Shown one piece after another: positions 47,239 to 55,911 of a DNA stretch of 64,000 nucleotides; position 1 is the stretch's first letter; every line of letters starts with the position of its first letter. Below the pieces are notes generated by a model that had not been told where the DNA came from, did no database searches, and worked only from the letters and a program-made list of their open reading frames with translations. Where the stretch lies: NCBI GenBank assembly GCA_029244935.1, contig JAQWQF010000019.1, positions 1 through 64,000 on the forward strand. The letters are read 5' to 3'. The position numbers and the translations under genes were made by a program. Origin of the DNA: Methylophilaceae bacterium (lineage in GTDB: Bacteria > Pseudomonadota > Gammaproteobacteria > Burkholderiales > Methylophilaceae).

Positions 47239-47618
47239 TATTTTTGCTTTGATTTTAGGTCAGAAACAGCAGCTTTAATTGCATCTTCTGCTAATACAGA
47301 GCAATGAATTTTCACAGGAGGTAGCGCCAATTCTTCTGCAATGGCTGAATTTTTAATTTGTGATGCTTCGTCTAGTGATTTCCCTTTTAGCCATTCTGTG
47401 ACTAATGAGCTAGATGCTATTGCCGAACCACATCCATAGGTTTTAAATTTGGCATCTTCAATAACGCCATCTGTACCAACTTTTATTTGTAATTTCATTA
47501 CGTCACCACAAGCGGGAGCTCCCACCATACCAGTACCTACTTTAGGGTCTTTCTTATCGAAGGAACCTACATTTCTTGGATTTTCATAATGATCTAGTAC
47601 TTTATCGCTATAAGCCAT
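47238..47618 (-). CDS. iscU: Iron-sulfur cluster scaffold IscU
   Basis: IscU is the scaffold on which clusters are built. Ligand cysteines are Cys37 (GAPACGDVM), Cys63 ([12 protein letters not shown]) and Cys106 ([10 protein letters not shown]), and the HscA recognition motif LPPVK is at residues 99-103. It is 126 residues. It follows iscS by 19 bases. Confidence 0.97.
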   Translation of the reverse strand: MAYSDKVLDHYENPRNVGSFDKKDPKVGTGMVGAPACGDVMKLQIKVGTDGVIEDAKFKTYGCGSAIASSSLVTEWLKGKSLDEASQIKNSAIAEELALPPVKIHCSVLAEDAIKAAVSDLKSKQK

Positions 47619-47637
47619 AATTTAATTCTCCAGTAAT

Positions 47638-48861
47638 TTAGTGTTCTGCCCATTCAACTTTTTCAAGGTCAACACCTTCTTGAAACATTTCCCAAAGTGG
47701 GGATAAATCTCGTAATCTATCAATTTTGTCTTTTAGTAATTTTATTGCGAAGTCAATATCTGATTCTTGAGTAAAGCGTCCAATTGAAAAACGTATTGAA
47801 CTATGAGCTAATTCATCTGAGCGTCCTAATGCACGAAGAACGTAACTAGGCTCTAGACTTGCAGATGTGCAGGCGGAGCCACTTGATACAGCTATGCCTT
47901 TTATAGCCATAACCAGTGATTCACCTTCAACATAGTTAAAACTTACATTAAGGTTATGAGGAACACGTTTTTTCATATCCCCATTGACGTAGGTTTCATC
48001 AATTTCTGTTAGACCTTTTAAAAGCCTTTCTTGTAAAGCTTTAATTCGAGAACACTCTGATTCCATTTCTAATCTTGCAATCCTAAATGCTTCTCCCATC
48101 CCTACAATCTGGTGTGTTGCTAATGTTCCTGATCTCATACCTCTTTCATGACCGCCACCATGCATTTGCGCCTCTATTCGGATGCGTGGCTTACGCCTAA
48201 CATAAAGTGCACCAACACCTTTTGGCCCATATGTTTTGTGAGCTGAGAAGCTCATCAAATCTACAGGTAATTCATTTAAATCAATTTTTACCTTTCCTGT
48301 TGCTTGTGCTGCGTCTACATGAAAAATAATTTGTTGTTCGCGACATATATTACCAATAGCCGTAATATCTTGAATAACACCAATCTCATTATTAACTAGC
48401 ATTACTGATGCTAAAACTGTATCTGGCCGAATTGCCGCCTTAAATTTTTCAATACTAATTAATCCGTCTGGCTCAGGTTCGATGAATGTAGTTTCAAAAC
48501 CAAGCCTTTCCATTTCTCGTACAGCATCTATAACAGCTTTGTGTTCAGTGGCAACGCTAATAATATGTTTCCCTTTTGCTGAATAAAAGTTTCCTGCACC
48601 TTTTATTGCTAAATTATTTGATTCTGTTGCTCCTGAGGTCCAGATAATTTCTCTAGGATCTGCATTGACTAATTTGGCAACTTCTTGCCTTGCATTTTCT
48701 ACAGCTTTTTCAGCTGCCCAGCCGAATGGATGGCTACGAGAAGCAGGATTGCCATAACTTTCTGTGATAAATGGAATCATTTTTTCAGCAACTCTAGGGT
48801 CTACTGGAGTTGTTGACGAGTAGTCCATATAAATAGGCATGTTTAATGTTTCTGTTGTCAT
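47638..48861 (-). CDS. iscS: Cysteine desulfurase IscS
   Basis: IscS is the PLP enzyme that takes sulfur from cysteine for Fe-S clusters and thiolated tRNA. The PLP lysine is in [15 protein letters not shown], and the catalytic cysteine is in [15 protein letters not shown]. The C-terminus [18 protein letters not shown] is the IscS-specific tail that contacts IscU. It is 407 residues. A second, divergent cysteine desulfurase lies directly upstream. Confidence 0.97.
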   Translation of the reverse strand: MTTETLNMPIYMDYSSTTPVDPRVAEKMIPFITESYGNPASRSHPFGWAAEKAVENARQEVAKLVNADPREIIWTSGATESNNLAIKGAGNFYSAKGKHIISVATEHKAVIDAVREMERLGFETTFIEPEPDGLISIEKFKAAIRPDTVLASVMLVNNEIGVIQDITAIGNICREQQIIFHVDAAQATGKVKIDLNELPVDLMSFSAHKTYGPKGVGALYVRRKPRIRIEAQMHGGGHERGMRSGTLATHQIVGMGEAFRIARLEMESECSRIKALQERLLKGLTEIDETYVNGDMKKRVPHNLNVSFNYVEGESLVMAIKGIAVSSGSACTSASLEPSYVLRALGRSDELAHSSIRFSIGRFTQESDIDFAIKLLKDKIDRLRDLSPLWEMFQEGVDLEKVEWAEH

Positions 48862-48877
48862 AATTTCCTCTAAATAT

Positions 48878-50017
48878 TTATGCGGCGATCGCAGTTAATT
48901 GTTTTAATCTTTCAAGCTCACTTTTTAGTGCTATTAAAAATGTGTCAACCTCATTTTTATTACTATTAATACCTAAACTAATTCTTATAGCCCCCTGTGC
49001 AATTTCTTCACTAACTCCCATTGCTATTAAAACATGGCTTGGTTCGCTGTTATTACTTGAACAGGCTGAGCCACTTGCTAAAGCAAAACCTTTTCTATCT
49101 AATGCTGTTAGTAAAGTACTGCCGTCAATACCCTTAAATGTAAAAAAAACAGTATTATTAAGCCGTTCTGAATTTTCTCCGAAAATTAAGGCACCCATTT
49201 TCTTTAATTCTGAAATTAGCTGAACCTGAAGGGGCTTAATATTTCTATTAAGAAGGACCATATGTTCCTTAGTTCGTTCACATGCTTTTCCAAAGCCAAT
49301 AATTGCTGCAATATTTTCAGTCCCACTTCTCAAACCTTTTTCTTGCCCACCCCCCATAATAAAAGCTGACATATCAATTTTTTTATTAAGAATAAGTGCA
49401 GCAACTCCTTGTGGCCCATAAATTTTATGGCTCGAGATTGTCATTGCATCGACCTCAAGCATCTCAAAGTCGACAGTAATTTTACCTAGAGCCTGAACTG
49501 CGTCAGTATGAGTTATTATTTTTTTTAACTTTGCCCATTCAATTATTTTTGGCAAATCCTGGATAATACCAGTTTCATTGTTAGCCATCATTACGGATAG
49601 AAATGAGATGGGATTTTTAGAATCATTCTCTATTTTATCAAGATCCAACATACCTTGGCTGTCAACTGGAATTTTGGTTGTAACGAAACCTTTTTTAGAG
49701 AGGGACTTAATTGGTTCACTTATACAGGGGTGCTCAATTGCACTATAAGCAAAATGCGTTTCTGGATAGTTCTGAGCAATTCCATTAATAATAGTATTAT
49801 TAGATTCTGTACCGCTAGCTGTAAATATTACTTGAGATGGATGCGCATTAACAGAGCAAGCTACCTTCTCGCGTGCCTCTTCTATTGCAGTTTGAGCACG
49901 TCGGCCAAATTTATGATTTGACGCAGGATTACCTTGTTGATTTGATAAAAAAGGAATCATCTCATTTAAAACTTCGGGATGAATAACGGTGGTTGCATTA
50001 TAGTCAAAGTAAATCAA
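48878..50017 (-). CDS. Second cysteine desulfurase (IscS/NifS-like)
   Basis: This is a 379-residue group I cysteine desulfurase between iscR and iscS. The PLP lysine ([14 protein letters not shown]) and catalytic cysteine ([15 protein letters not shown]) are both present, so it should be active. It lacks the IscS C-terminal tail and differs clearly in sequence from the neighbour, so it is an old paralog rather than a recent duplicate. It starts 1 base after the iscR stop and ends 16 bases before iscS. Possible roles are a different sulfur acceptor or added capacity. The partner is unknown. Confidence 0.88.
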   Translation of the reverse strand: MIYFDYNATTVIHPEVLNEMIPFLSNQQGNPASNHKFGRRAQTAIEEAREKVACSVNAHPSQVIFTASGTESNNTIINGIAQNYPETHFAYSAIEHPCISEPIKSLSKKGFVTTKIPVDSQGMLDLDKIENDSKNPISFLSVMMANNETGIIQDLPKIIEWAKLKKIITHTDAVQALGKITVDFEMLEVDAMTISSHKIYGPQGVAALILNKKIDMSAFIMGGGQEKGLRSGTENIAAIIGFGKACERTKEHMVLLNRNIKPLQVQLISELKKMGALIFGENSERLNNTVFFTFKGIDGSTLLTALDRKGFALASGSACSSNNSEPSHVLIAMGVSEEIAQGAIRISLGINSNKNEVDTFLIALKSELERLKQLTAIAA

Positions 50018-50018
50018 T

Positions 50019-50492
50019 TTAAATTAACCTCGTCTTTAATGATTGTGCTTGTTTTTTTTTAAAATCAAATTTAATTGTTTTCTTTTTGTTGTGTTGGCTC
50101 TCAACTAGATTAGCAAGCGTCAATCCATCTAGATAGTCAAAAATTTTATTATTTAATGATGCCCATAAGTCATGTGTGATACAACGATCTCCATCCTTAC
50201 AGTTTTCTCGTCCACCACATTGGGTTGAATCAATTTGCTCGTCAACTGAGGTGATAATTTTTTTTATGGTGATAGCATCATAATCCATGGCTGTATGGTA
50301 GCCACCACCTGGCCCCCGAATGCTTTTTACTAGACCCACACGGCGCATACGGCTAAAAAGTTGCTCTAAATATGAAAGAGATATAGATTGACGATCACTA
50401 ATTTCACTTAGTGTGACAGGATTACTAGCCTCATTTAGCGCTAAGTCTAACATCGCAGTTACTGCGAATCGCCCTTTAGTAGTAAGTTTCAT
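50019..50492 (-). CDS. iscR: Fe-S cluster regulator IscR
   Basis: IscR is an Rrf2-family repressor that senses [2Fe-2S] status. The winged helix begins with MKLTTKGRFAVTAMLDLAL and includes ISLSYLEQLFSRMRRVGLV and RGPGGGY. Cluster ligands are in QCGGRENCKDGDRCITH, with the Cys-x5-Cys-x5-Cys-x2-His spacing of IscR. The frame extends upstream to 50528, but the ATG at 50492 matches the family start. The predicted transcription start lies at about this codon, and there is no Shine-Dalgarno, so the message is probably leaderless. A near-perfect IscR box overlaps its promoter, which implies autoregulation. The C-terminal tail is Lys/Gln-rich. Confidence 0.96.
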   Translation of the reverse strand: MKLTTKGRFAVTAMLDLALNEASNPVTLSEISDRQSISLSYLEQLFSRMRRVGLVKSIRGPGGGYHTAMDYDAITIKKIITSVDEQIDSTQCGGRENCKDGDRCITHDLWASLNNKIFDYLDGLTLANLVESQHNKKKTIKFDFKKKQAQSLKTRLI

Positions 50493-50499
50493 ACCAAAT

Positions 50500-50528
50500 A
50501 TTCTACAATACCTGACTAAATCAATCAA
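50500..50528 (-). promoter_or_regulatory. Predicted promoter of iscR and the isc operon
   Basis: On the minus strand TTGATT (50523-50528) and TAGAAT (50500-50505) are separated by exactly 17 bases. Transcription would start near 50493, one base before the iscR ATG. The IscR box covers the -35 and spacer. Confidence 0.68.
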
Positions 50529-50532
50529 GTAT
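50508..50532. promoter_or_regulatory. Type-1 IscR binding site at iscR
   Basis: Read on the minus strand the 25-base site begins ATACTTGATTGA and ends TTTAGTCAGGTAT. It matches the type-1 IscR consensus (ATASYYGACTRWWWYAGTCRRSTAT) at 24 of 25 positions. It overlaps the predicted -35 element, as at the E. coli isc promoter. Confidence 0.9.
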
Positions 50533-50550
50533 TAAACTATATAAAATAAA

Positions 50551-51219
50551 TTATTTATTTTTTGGAGTGATTAGAGCTTTTTCAAGGCTCTTAATTTTTT
50601 CATCTTGGCTATTAATTTGTTTAATTAATTCCTGAATAGATTGGACCATTGGATCATCTTCATCTTTCCCAACAGCATACGGACTGAAGGAATTAGTTTT
50701 TTGAGTACTTTCATCAACTAAGCGTGCCGGAATTCCAACTGCCGTAGCATTTTTGGGTATATCTTTAACGACTACTGCATTAGATCCAATTTTTGCACCG
50801 CTACCTATAGTAATAGGCCCAAGTATTTTAGCACCAGCACCAATAACTACTTTATCTTCAAGAGTAGGGTGTCGCTTCCCTTGTTTCCAGGAAGTTCCAC
50901 CTAGTGTAACTCCATGATAAATAGTGCAGTCATCACCAATAATTGCTGTTTCTCCTATTACCACTCCCATGCCATGGTCAATAAAAAATCGACGTCCGAT
51001 TACCGCCCCAGGATGAATTTCTATTCCGGTTATTATTCGTGATAAATATGAAGTGGCTCTGGCTACCCAATAAAGTTTAACTCGCCAAAAAAGATGAGCT
51101 AATCTATGAAAAAGAATGGCGTGAACTCCTGGATAGGTTGTGATAATTTCAATATAGGATCTTGCTGCAGGATCTCTATCGAATACGATGGAGAGATCAG
51201 ATTTTATTTTTTGAAACAT
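50551..51219 (-). CDS. cysE: Serine O-acetyltransferase
   Basis: CysE makes O-acetylserine, the carbon skeleton for cysteine. The N-terminal helical part ([20 protein letters not shown]) precedes a left-handed beta helix of hexapeptide repeats with the catalytic [19 protein letters not shown] and the signature [20 protein letters not shown]. It is 222 residues with a charged C-terminal helix. It lies 58 bases upstream of iscR and has its own predicted promoter overlapped by an IscR box, which links cysteine supply to cluster demand. Confidence 0.95.
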   Translation of the reverse strand: MFQKIKSDLSIVFDRDPAARSYIEIITTYPGVHAILFHRLAHLFWRVKLYWVARATSYLSRIITGIEIHPGAVIGRRFFIDHGMGVVIGETAIIGDDCTIYHGVTLGGTSWKQGKRHPTLEDKVVIGAGAKILGPITIGSGAKIGSNAVVVKDIPKNATAVGIPARLVDESTQKTNSFSPYAVGKDEDDPMVQSIQELIKQINSQDEKIKSLEKALITPKNK

Positions 51220-51252
51220 ATTTATAATTTCATTTAAGGTTTTAAGAAAAAT

Positions 51253-51281
51253 ATTATCTCATGAAAACTAAAACTTGACTA
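51253..51281 (-). promoter_or_regulatory. Predicted promoter of cysE
   Basis: On the minus strand TAGTCA (51276-51281) and GATAAT (51253-51258) are separated by 17 bases. They match the -35 at four and the -10 at five of six positions. Transcription would start near 51246, about 27 bases before cysE. The -35 lies inside the IscR-like site. Confidence 0.5.
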
Positions 51282-51295
51282 TTTAACTCAAGTAA
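51271..51295. promoter_or_regulatory. Type-1 IscR-like binding site at cysE
   Basis: The plus-strand site starts AAACTTGACT and ends ACTCAAGTAA. It matches the type-1 IscR consensus at 21 of 25 positions and keeps most of the palindrome core (TTGACT and CTCAAG arms). It overlaps the predicted cysE -35 element, in the 82-base space after trmJ. Confidence 0.7.
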
Positions 51296-51301
51296 AGATT
51301 G

Positions 51302-52039
51302 TTATAGTTTTTTTTGTATTTCAGAGAGAATGCCTCTTAGAATATTAACCTCATCCTTATCTAAATTTGATCTATTAAACAAAAGTCGCAACCTTTGCAT
51401 AAGGCGTTCAGCTTGAATTTTTTTTAGAAAACCAATTTGATCTAAAACGGATTCTAAGTGATCAAAAAAACTATTAAGAACATTGTGCGATACATATTTT
51501 GCAGGAATTACTTTTGTAATATCATTATGAAGATATAGATCAGTCATCATTCTAATCTCATGACACACAATTTGAACTGCTTGTGATAAATTAAGTGAAG
51601 AGTAGTCTTTATTTGCGTCAATAAAACTAAGTTTTTGACAATGTTTAATCTCATCATTAGAGAGACCATTTTTTTCGTTGCCAAATAATAAGGCTACTTC
51701 ATTTTTTTCTGCCACAGGAAGTATGTTTGTTGCTGTTAATCGAATATTTTCGTGTGGTTGGGTTAACTCTCTTTTTCTAGCTGTAAAACCAATTGTAAAG
51801 TTTACCCCAATCAGGGCATCCTCCAAAGATTCAACAACAATGGCATCCCTAAGAACGTCATCTGCCCCTGATGCTAAGGAACTTGCCTCAGCGCTTGGAA
51901 AGTTATTCGGCTTAACGAGGTATAATCTAGAAAATCCCATGGTTTTAAGTGCACGCGCTGATGAACCAATATTTCCAGGATGGCTAGTTCGACATAGAAT
52001 AATTCTAAATTTTTTCAGTAGATTTGATTTGGTTTGCAC
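51302..52039 (-). CDS. trmJ: tRNA (cytidine/uridine-32-2'-O)-methyltransferase TrmJ
   Basis: TrmJ is a SPOUT-class methyltransferase acting on position 32 of several tRNAs. The family N-terminus IILCRTSHPGNIGSSARALK contains the catalytic Asn/Arg region, and the SAM knot is ALLFGNEKNGLSNDEI with SLNLSQAVQIVCHEIR. The last 80 residues form the dimerising helical extension (LMQRLRLLFNRSNLDKDE). It is 245 residues. trmJ-cysE-iscR is a frequent gene order, and suhB is divergent upstream. Confidence 0.94.
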   Translation of the reverse strand: MQTKSNLLKKFRIILCRTSHPGNIGSSARALKTMGFSRLYLVKPNNFPSAEASSLASGADDVLRDAIVVESLEDALIGVNFTIGFTARKRELTQPHENIRLTATNILPVAEKNEVALLFGNEKNGLSNDEIKHCQKLSFIDANKDYSSLNLSQAVQIVCHEIRMMTDLYLHNDITKVIPAKYVSHNVLNSFFDHLESVLDQIGFLKKIQAERLMQRLRLLFNRSNLDKDEVNILRGILSEIQKKL

Positions 52040-52109
52040 GGGTTTTCTCTGTAAAATGTTATTTTAACAAGTTCACGCTAGTCTTTTCCAATTATTTTTA
52101 GGTTTATTT

Positions 52110-52907
52110 ATGCACCCAATGCTAAACATAGCAGTAAAAGCAGCTCGTCGTGCCGGCTCCATTATTACTCGTGCCTCAGAAGATATTGGTGTCTTGACTG
52201 TAAATGACAAAGGATATAACGATTTTGTTAGCGAGGTAGATTTAGCATCAGAGAAGACTATTATAGAGGTTTTAAGTAAGGCTTACCCAGGTCACGCATT
52301 TTTAGGTGAAGAGTCAGGGCTAAGTGGAGATGGAGAGAATGTTTGGATTATTGATCCATTGGATGGGACCACAAACTTTCTTCATAGTTATCCCCAATAC
52401 TCAATCTCAATTGCCCTACAGTACAGGGGAGAAATTACGCAAGCTGTTGTTTACGACCCGAATAGCAATGAGCTTTTTACTGCTTCTAAGGGACAGGGTG
52501 CTTATCTTAACGATCGTCGAATTAGAGTGTCAAAAAAAACTAAAATGAAAGAATGTTTGATTGGAACAGGATTTCCATTTCGAGACTTTACCCACTTACC
52601 ATGCTATTTAAAAATATTTGAACAACTAGTACGCGAGACTTCAGGTATTAGGAGACCTGGAAGTGCAGCATTAGATTTAGCATATACAGCAGCAGGGCGA
52701 TTTGATGGTTTCTTTGAGATTGACTTATCAAAATGGGATATTGCAGCAGGAGGCTTATTAATTAAAGAAGCCGGAGGTATTGTTAGTGACTTCAGTGGTA
52801 AGGATGATTGGATTAACTCGGGCAATATTATTGCCTCTACACCAAAGATTTATGAGCCTTTTATTAAGATTATAAGTAAGCATTTAAGCAAAGAATTAAA
52901 AAGTTAA
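52110..52907 (+). CDS. suhB: Inositol-1-monophosphatase family protein SuhB
   Basis: This Mg-dependent phosphatase in E. coli also joins the rRNA antitermination complex. Metal motifs are GHAFLGEESGLSGD, WIIDPLDGTTNFLHSYP, and KWDIAAGGLLIKEAGG, the full IMPase set. It is 265 residues. It is divergent from trmJ across about 70 bases, the usual arrangement, and convergent with the glycosyltransferase gene. Confidence 0.95.
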   Translation: MHPMLNIAVKAARRAGSIITRASEDIGVLTVNDKGYNDFVSEVDLASEKTIIEVLSKAYPGHAFLGEESGLSGDGENVWIIDPLDGTTNFLHSYPQYSISIALQYRGEITQAVVYDPNSNELFTASKGQGAYLNDRRIRVSKKTKMKECLIGTGFPFRDFTHLPCYLKIFEQLVRETSGIRRPGSAALDLAYTAAGRFDGFFEIDLSKWDIAAGGLLIKEAGGIVSDFSGKDDWINSGNIIASTPKIYEPFIKIISKHLSKELKS

Positions 52908-52927
52908 CTATTAGACTTATTATTTAT

Positions 52928-53611
52928 CTAATCTAAATCCATTCCATTACAGGTTCTTTTTTGTATTTTTAACCAGTTTTCTGCCATTGAGGTTTTTCTG
53001 TAATCCTTAAAACATGGAGCCCCTAGGGTGTAATGTATAAGTTTTGCTGAAGGGTTTTTCGGATATTCGATAGCTAACCAATTCCATTCAATAGGAAGTT
53101 CACCTATTTCTTCATCCTCAAGCCATGAAAAACGATGTAAGAACTTCCCTGTTTGTTTGTTAATGAAGTCTGGGGTTAAAATTTTGTGCTTGGGGTGGGA
53201 GCAGTTCCATAAAATAACACTTGACCAATTTTTTCTTGGATAATTTTCATTTTTGTTATCAAGATATTTATTCTCGGCTTTTGTTTTGTAGTCGTGTTTA
53301 ACAACTTGAACAGCTTTAGTTTTATCCCTAAGAGCTAATAATTCCTTAATATCTGCTTGGCAGATCATGTCACCATCAACATAGATAGACCATCCCTCAA
53401 AGTTAGACATAAAGGGAGTTAAGAATCTTGAGTAGACAAAGTCATTACTTTTATCTTTATGAGTTTCTTCATAAAAATTTAGTGTACTCACAGCCAGTGG
53501 CGTAATTTCGATAGGCAGTGTAGCTTTTTCAATTAGACTTTGAATAAAGGTATGATAGACAACAGATTCTCTCGGGTCGAAGCCTACAAAGAGTTTTACT
53601 TTAGATATCAT
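52928..53611 (-). CDS. Putative glycosyltransferase (GT-A fold, DxD motif)
   Basis: This 227-residue protein resembles small GT-A nucleotide-sugar glycosyltransferases of the GT8-like group. It opens with VKLFVGFDPRESVVYHTF, has VYSRFLTPF before the DxD metal motif in WSIYVDGDMICQADI (Asp79, Asp81), then a conserved WSSVILWNCSHPKH and a C-terminal HYTLGAPCF histidine. There is no signal peptide, so it is expected on the cytoplasmic side. It lies alone between suhB and slyD, with no other sugar genes nearby. The acceptor could be LPS or a surface glycan, but that is a guess. Confidence 0.72.
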   Translation of the reverse strand: MISKVKLFVGFDPRESVVYHTFIQSLIEKATLPIEITPLAVSTLNFYEETHKDKSNDFVYSRFLTPFMSNFEGWSIYVDGDMICQADIKELLALRDKTKAVQVVKHDYKTKAENKYLDNKNENYPRKNWSSVILWNCSHPKHKILTPDFINKQTGKFLHRFSWLEDEEIGELPIEWNWLAIEYPKNPSAKLIHYTLGAPCFKDYRKTSMAENWLKIQKRTCNGMDLD

Positions 53612-53628
53612 TTCTATCTTTTTTTTGA

Positions 53629-54108
53629 TTAATGATGATGACCACCTTCTTCATGAACATGCTTATGTGTAACCTCTTCTTTACTTGCATCTCTGACATC
53701 CTTAATCATTGCTTCAAAAATAACCTTCTGACCTGCCCAAGGATGGTTACCATCTACAACAACCTTGCCGTCTGCAATATCTGTTATGGTATAAACAATA
53801 ACTTCTCCTGAACTATCTTCACCTTCAAACTGCATTCCTTCTTTAAGGCTCTTTTCTGGAAATGCACTAGCGGGTTCCATTTGAACCAGCTCTTCATTAT
53901 AGTCTCCAAAAGCATCCACTGGTTCTAATGCTACAACAACTTTATCACCAATTTTTTTACCATGAATTGCTTCTTCTACCTTAGGAAAAATATTGTCATG
54001 CCCACCATGCAAATAGGTTACTGGTTCTTTAGTAGACTCTAAAATATTTCCATCAGCATCTTTCAGGTCAAATGTAATACTTACAACGGTATTCATTTTA
54101 ATTTTCAT
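53629..54108 (-). CDS. slyD: SlyD-type FKBP peptidyl-prolyl isomerase
   Basis: This proline isomerase and chaperone has an insert-in-flap domain. The FKBP core starts with VVSITFDLKDADGNILESTK and GGHDNIFPKVEEAIHGKKIGD, the IF domain is residues 70-125, and the core closes with VDGNHPWAGQKVIFEAMIKD. The C-terminal His-rich tail (HKHVHEEGGHHH) is a metal-binding feature of SlyD, linked to nickel handling in E. coli. It is 159 residues. Confidence 0.93.
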   Translation of the reverse strand: MKIKMNTVVSITFDLKDADGNILESTKEPVTYLHGGHDNIFPKVEEAIHGKKIGDKVVVALEPVDAFGDYNEELVQMEPASAFPEKSLKEGMQFEGEDSSGEVIVYTITDIADGKVVVDGNHPWAGQKVIFEAMIKDVRDASKEEVTHKHVHEEGGHHH

Positions 54109-54196
54109 ATTTAAACAAGACCTTAAAAATTTGAATTTCTATAATTTAAGATTTTACCTTAGAGCGCCGTTATTAATAAACTTTTTTCTTGCGGTT

Positions 54197-55804
54197 TTAG
54201 CCCTCAGATTTTACATATATATCAGTTGGGCTTATGACAGTAATTTTTTTGGTTGCTGAGATTTTTGGAAAGTCCTTACTAAAATGGAGACCTCGACTTT
54301 CATCTCTTTTAATTGCAGACAGGACAATTAGTTCAGCTACTTGTAAAAGATTACGCAGTTCGATTAGATTATTACTAATTTTAAAATTGGTATAGAACTC
54401 ATCAACCTCGTCACGAAGCATGTTTATTCGATGTAATGCTCTAGCAAGTCTTTTATTGGTTCTAACGATTCCTACGTAATTCCACATAAATCGACGTAAC
54501 TCATTCCATGTGTGAGTAATCAATACCTCCTCATCTGAATCGGTAACCCGACTTTCGTCCCATGACGGCAATAAATATGTTTGATAATTTTTTTCTAAAA
54601 GAATAGCTTTAGTTGCAGTATCTGAAAAAACCAAACATTCCAAAAGCGAGTTGCTTGCTAAGCGATTTGCACCGTGCAGACCCGTATATGCTGCTTCACC
54701 AATTACATAAAGCTGCTCAATATCTGTTTTTGCATCAAGATTTGTCATCACCCCACCGCAGCTATAATGAGCAGCGGGTACAACAGGTATAGGCTCTTTT
54801 GTAATATCAATATTCAAATCTAAACAGCGCTGATAGATAGTAGGAAAACGTTCCAGGAGAAAAGATTTTGGTTTGTGACTAATATCAAGGTAAACACAAT
54901 CCAAACCTCTTTTTTTCATTTCAAAATCAATTGCACGAGCAACAATATCGCGAGGCGCTAGCTCTTTTCTTTGGTCGTAAAGGTGCATAAAGGTATGACC
55001 ATCAGGTAATTTTAAAATACCACCTTCGCCACGAAGTACCTCTGAAATTAAGAACGATTTCGCATGAGGATGAAATAAACAGGTTGGGTGAAATTGAACA
55101 AACTCCATATTAGCTACACGACATCCGGCTCTCCAAGCCATTGCAATTCCATCACCTGTACTTACATCAGGATTAGTAGTGTAGAGATATACTTTACTTG
55201 CTCCACCTGTTGCTAATATAGTAATTTTTGAGGAAAAAGTTAGTATATTTCCTGTTTTATTTTCTAAGACATATGCACCTAAGCAGGAATTTTTATGGTT
55301 AGTTTTTACTTCAATTTTATTGGAAGTAATTAGATCTACCGCAATATGGTCTTCAAAAATAGTAACATTAGGATGCTCCTTGATTTTATTGATTAAAACA
55401 TTCTGAACTGCTCTGCCTGTTGCGTCAGCCACATGCGCAACACGACGATAGGAATGGCCACCTTCTTTTGTGAGGTGAAGGTCATTTTTGATTTGATCTT
55501 TAGTAAAATCTACTCCGATTTCAGCAAGCCATTTGAGTGCTTCTTGACTCCGATTAGCAACAAAAGAGACGACCGCCTCATCACAAAGTCCTGCTCCAGC
55601 TGAAAGGGTGTCATTTATATGCGCGGCTACAGAATCTTCTTCGGAAATTGCGCTTGCTATACCACCTTGTGCCCATTGGCTTGAGCTCACTGATAATTCT
55701 TTTTTGCTAATAATAGCAATTTTTTTATTATCAGCTAGCTTTATTGCTGAACTAAGTCCAGCTAGACCGCTACCTATGATCAGCACATCAAAATTTAACA
55801 TCAT
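54197..55804 (-). CDS. nadB: L-aspartate oxidase
   Basis: NadB oxidises aspartate to iminoaspartate in NAD synthesis. The FAD motif is VLIIGSGLAGLSSAIKLA, and the succinate dehydrogenase/fumarate reductase-like core shows SSQWAQGGIASAI, HPTCLFHPHAKSFLISEVLR, and GEAAYTGLHGANRLASNSLL. It is 535 residues. Two consecutive ATG codons make the exact start uncertain by one codon. It is divergent from rpoE, as in many Proteobacteria. Confidence 0.96.
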   Translation of the reverse strand: MMLNFDVLIIGSGLAGLSSAIKLADNKKIAIISKKELSVSSSQWAQGGIASAISEEDSVAAHINDTLSAGAGLCDEAVVSFVANRSQEALKWLAEIGVDFTKDQIKNDLHLTKEGGHSYRRVAHVADATGRAVQNVLINKIKEHPNVTIFEDHIAVDLITSNKIEVKTNHKNSCLGAYVLENKTGNILTFSSKITILATGGASKVYLYTTNPDVSTGDGIAMAWRAGCRVANMEFVQFHPTCLFHPHAKSFLISEVLRGEGGILKLPDGHTFMHLYDQRKELAPRDIVARAIDFEMKKRGLDCVYLDISHKPKSFLLERFPTIYQRCLDLNIDITKEPIPVVPAAHYSCGGVMTNLDAKTDIEQLYVIGEAAYTGLHGANRLASNSLLECLVFSDTATKAILLEKNYQTYLLPSWDESRVTDSDEEVLITHTWNELRRFMWNYVGIVRTNKRLARALHRINMLRDEVDEFYTNFKISNNLIELRNLLQVAELIVLSAIKRDESRGLHFSKDFPKISATKKITVISPTDIYVKSEG

Positions 55805-55821
55805 TTTACTTAATTATTTTT

Positions 55822-55849
55822 GGAACTTATTTATTATGTATTAGGTCAC
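55822..55849 (+). promoter_or_regulatory. Sigma-E promoter of rpoE-rseA-rseB-mucD
   Basis: GGAACTT (55822-55828) is followed after 16 bases by GTCAC (55845-55849). The sigma-E consensus is GGAACTT-N15-16-GTCNAA, so the -35 is perfect. It lies about 60 bases upstream of rpoE, which fits autoregulation. Confidence 0.8.
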
Positions 55850-55911
55850 GTTATTGTATAGATAATGAATGAAACTAACAAAAATTATAAACTTTTTTGA
55901 AAGATACCATC

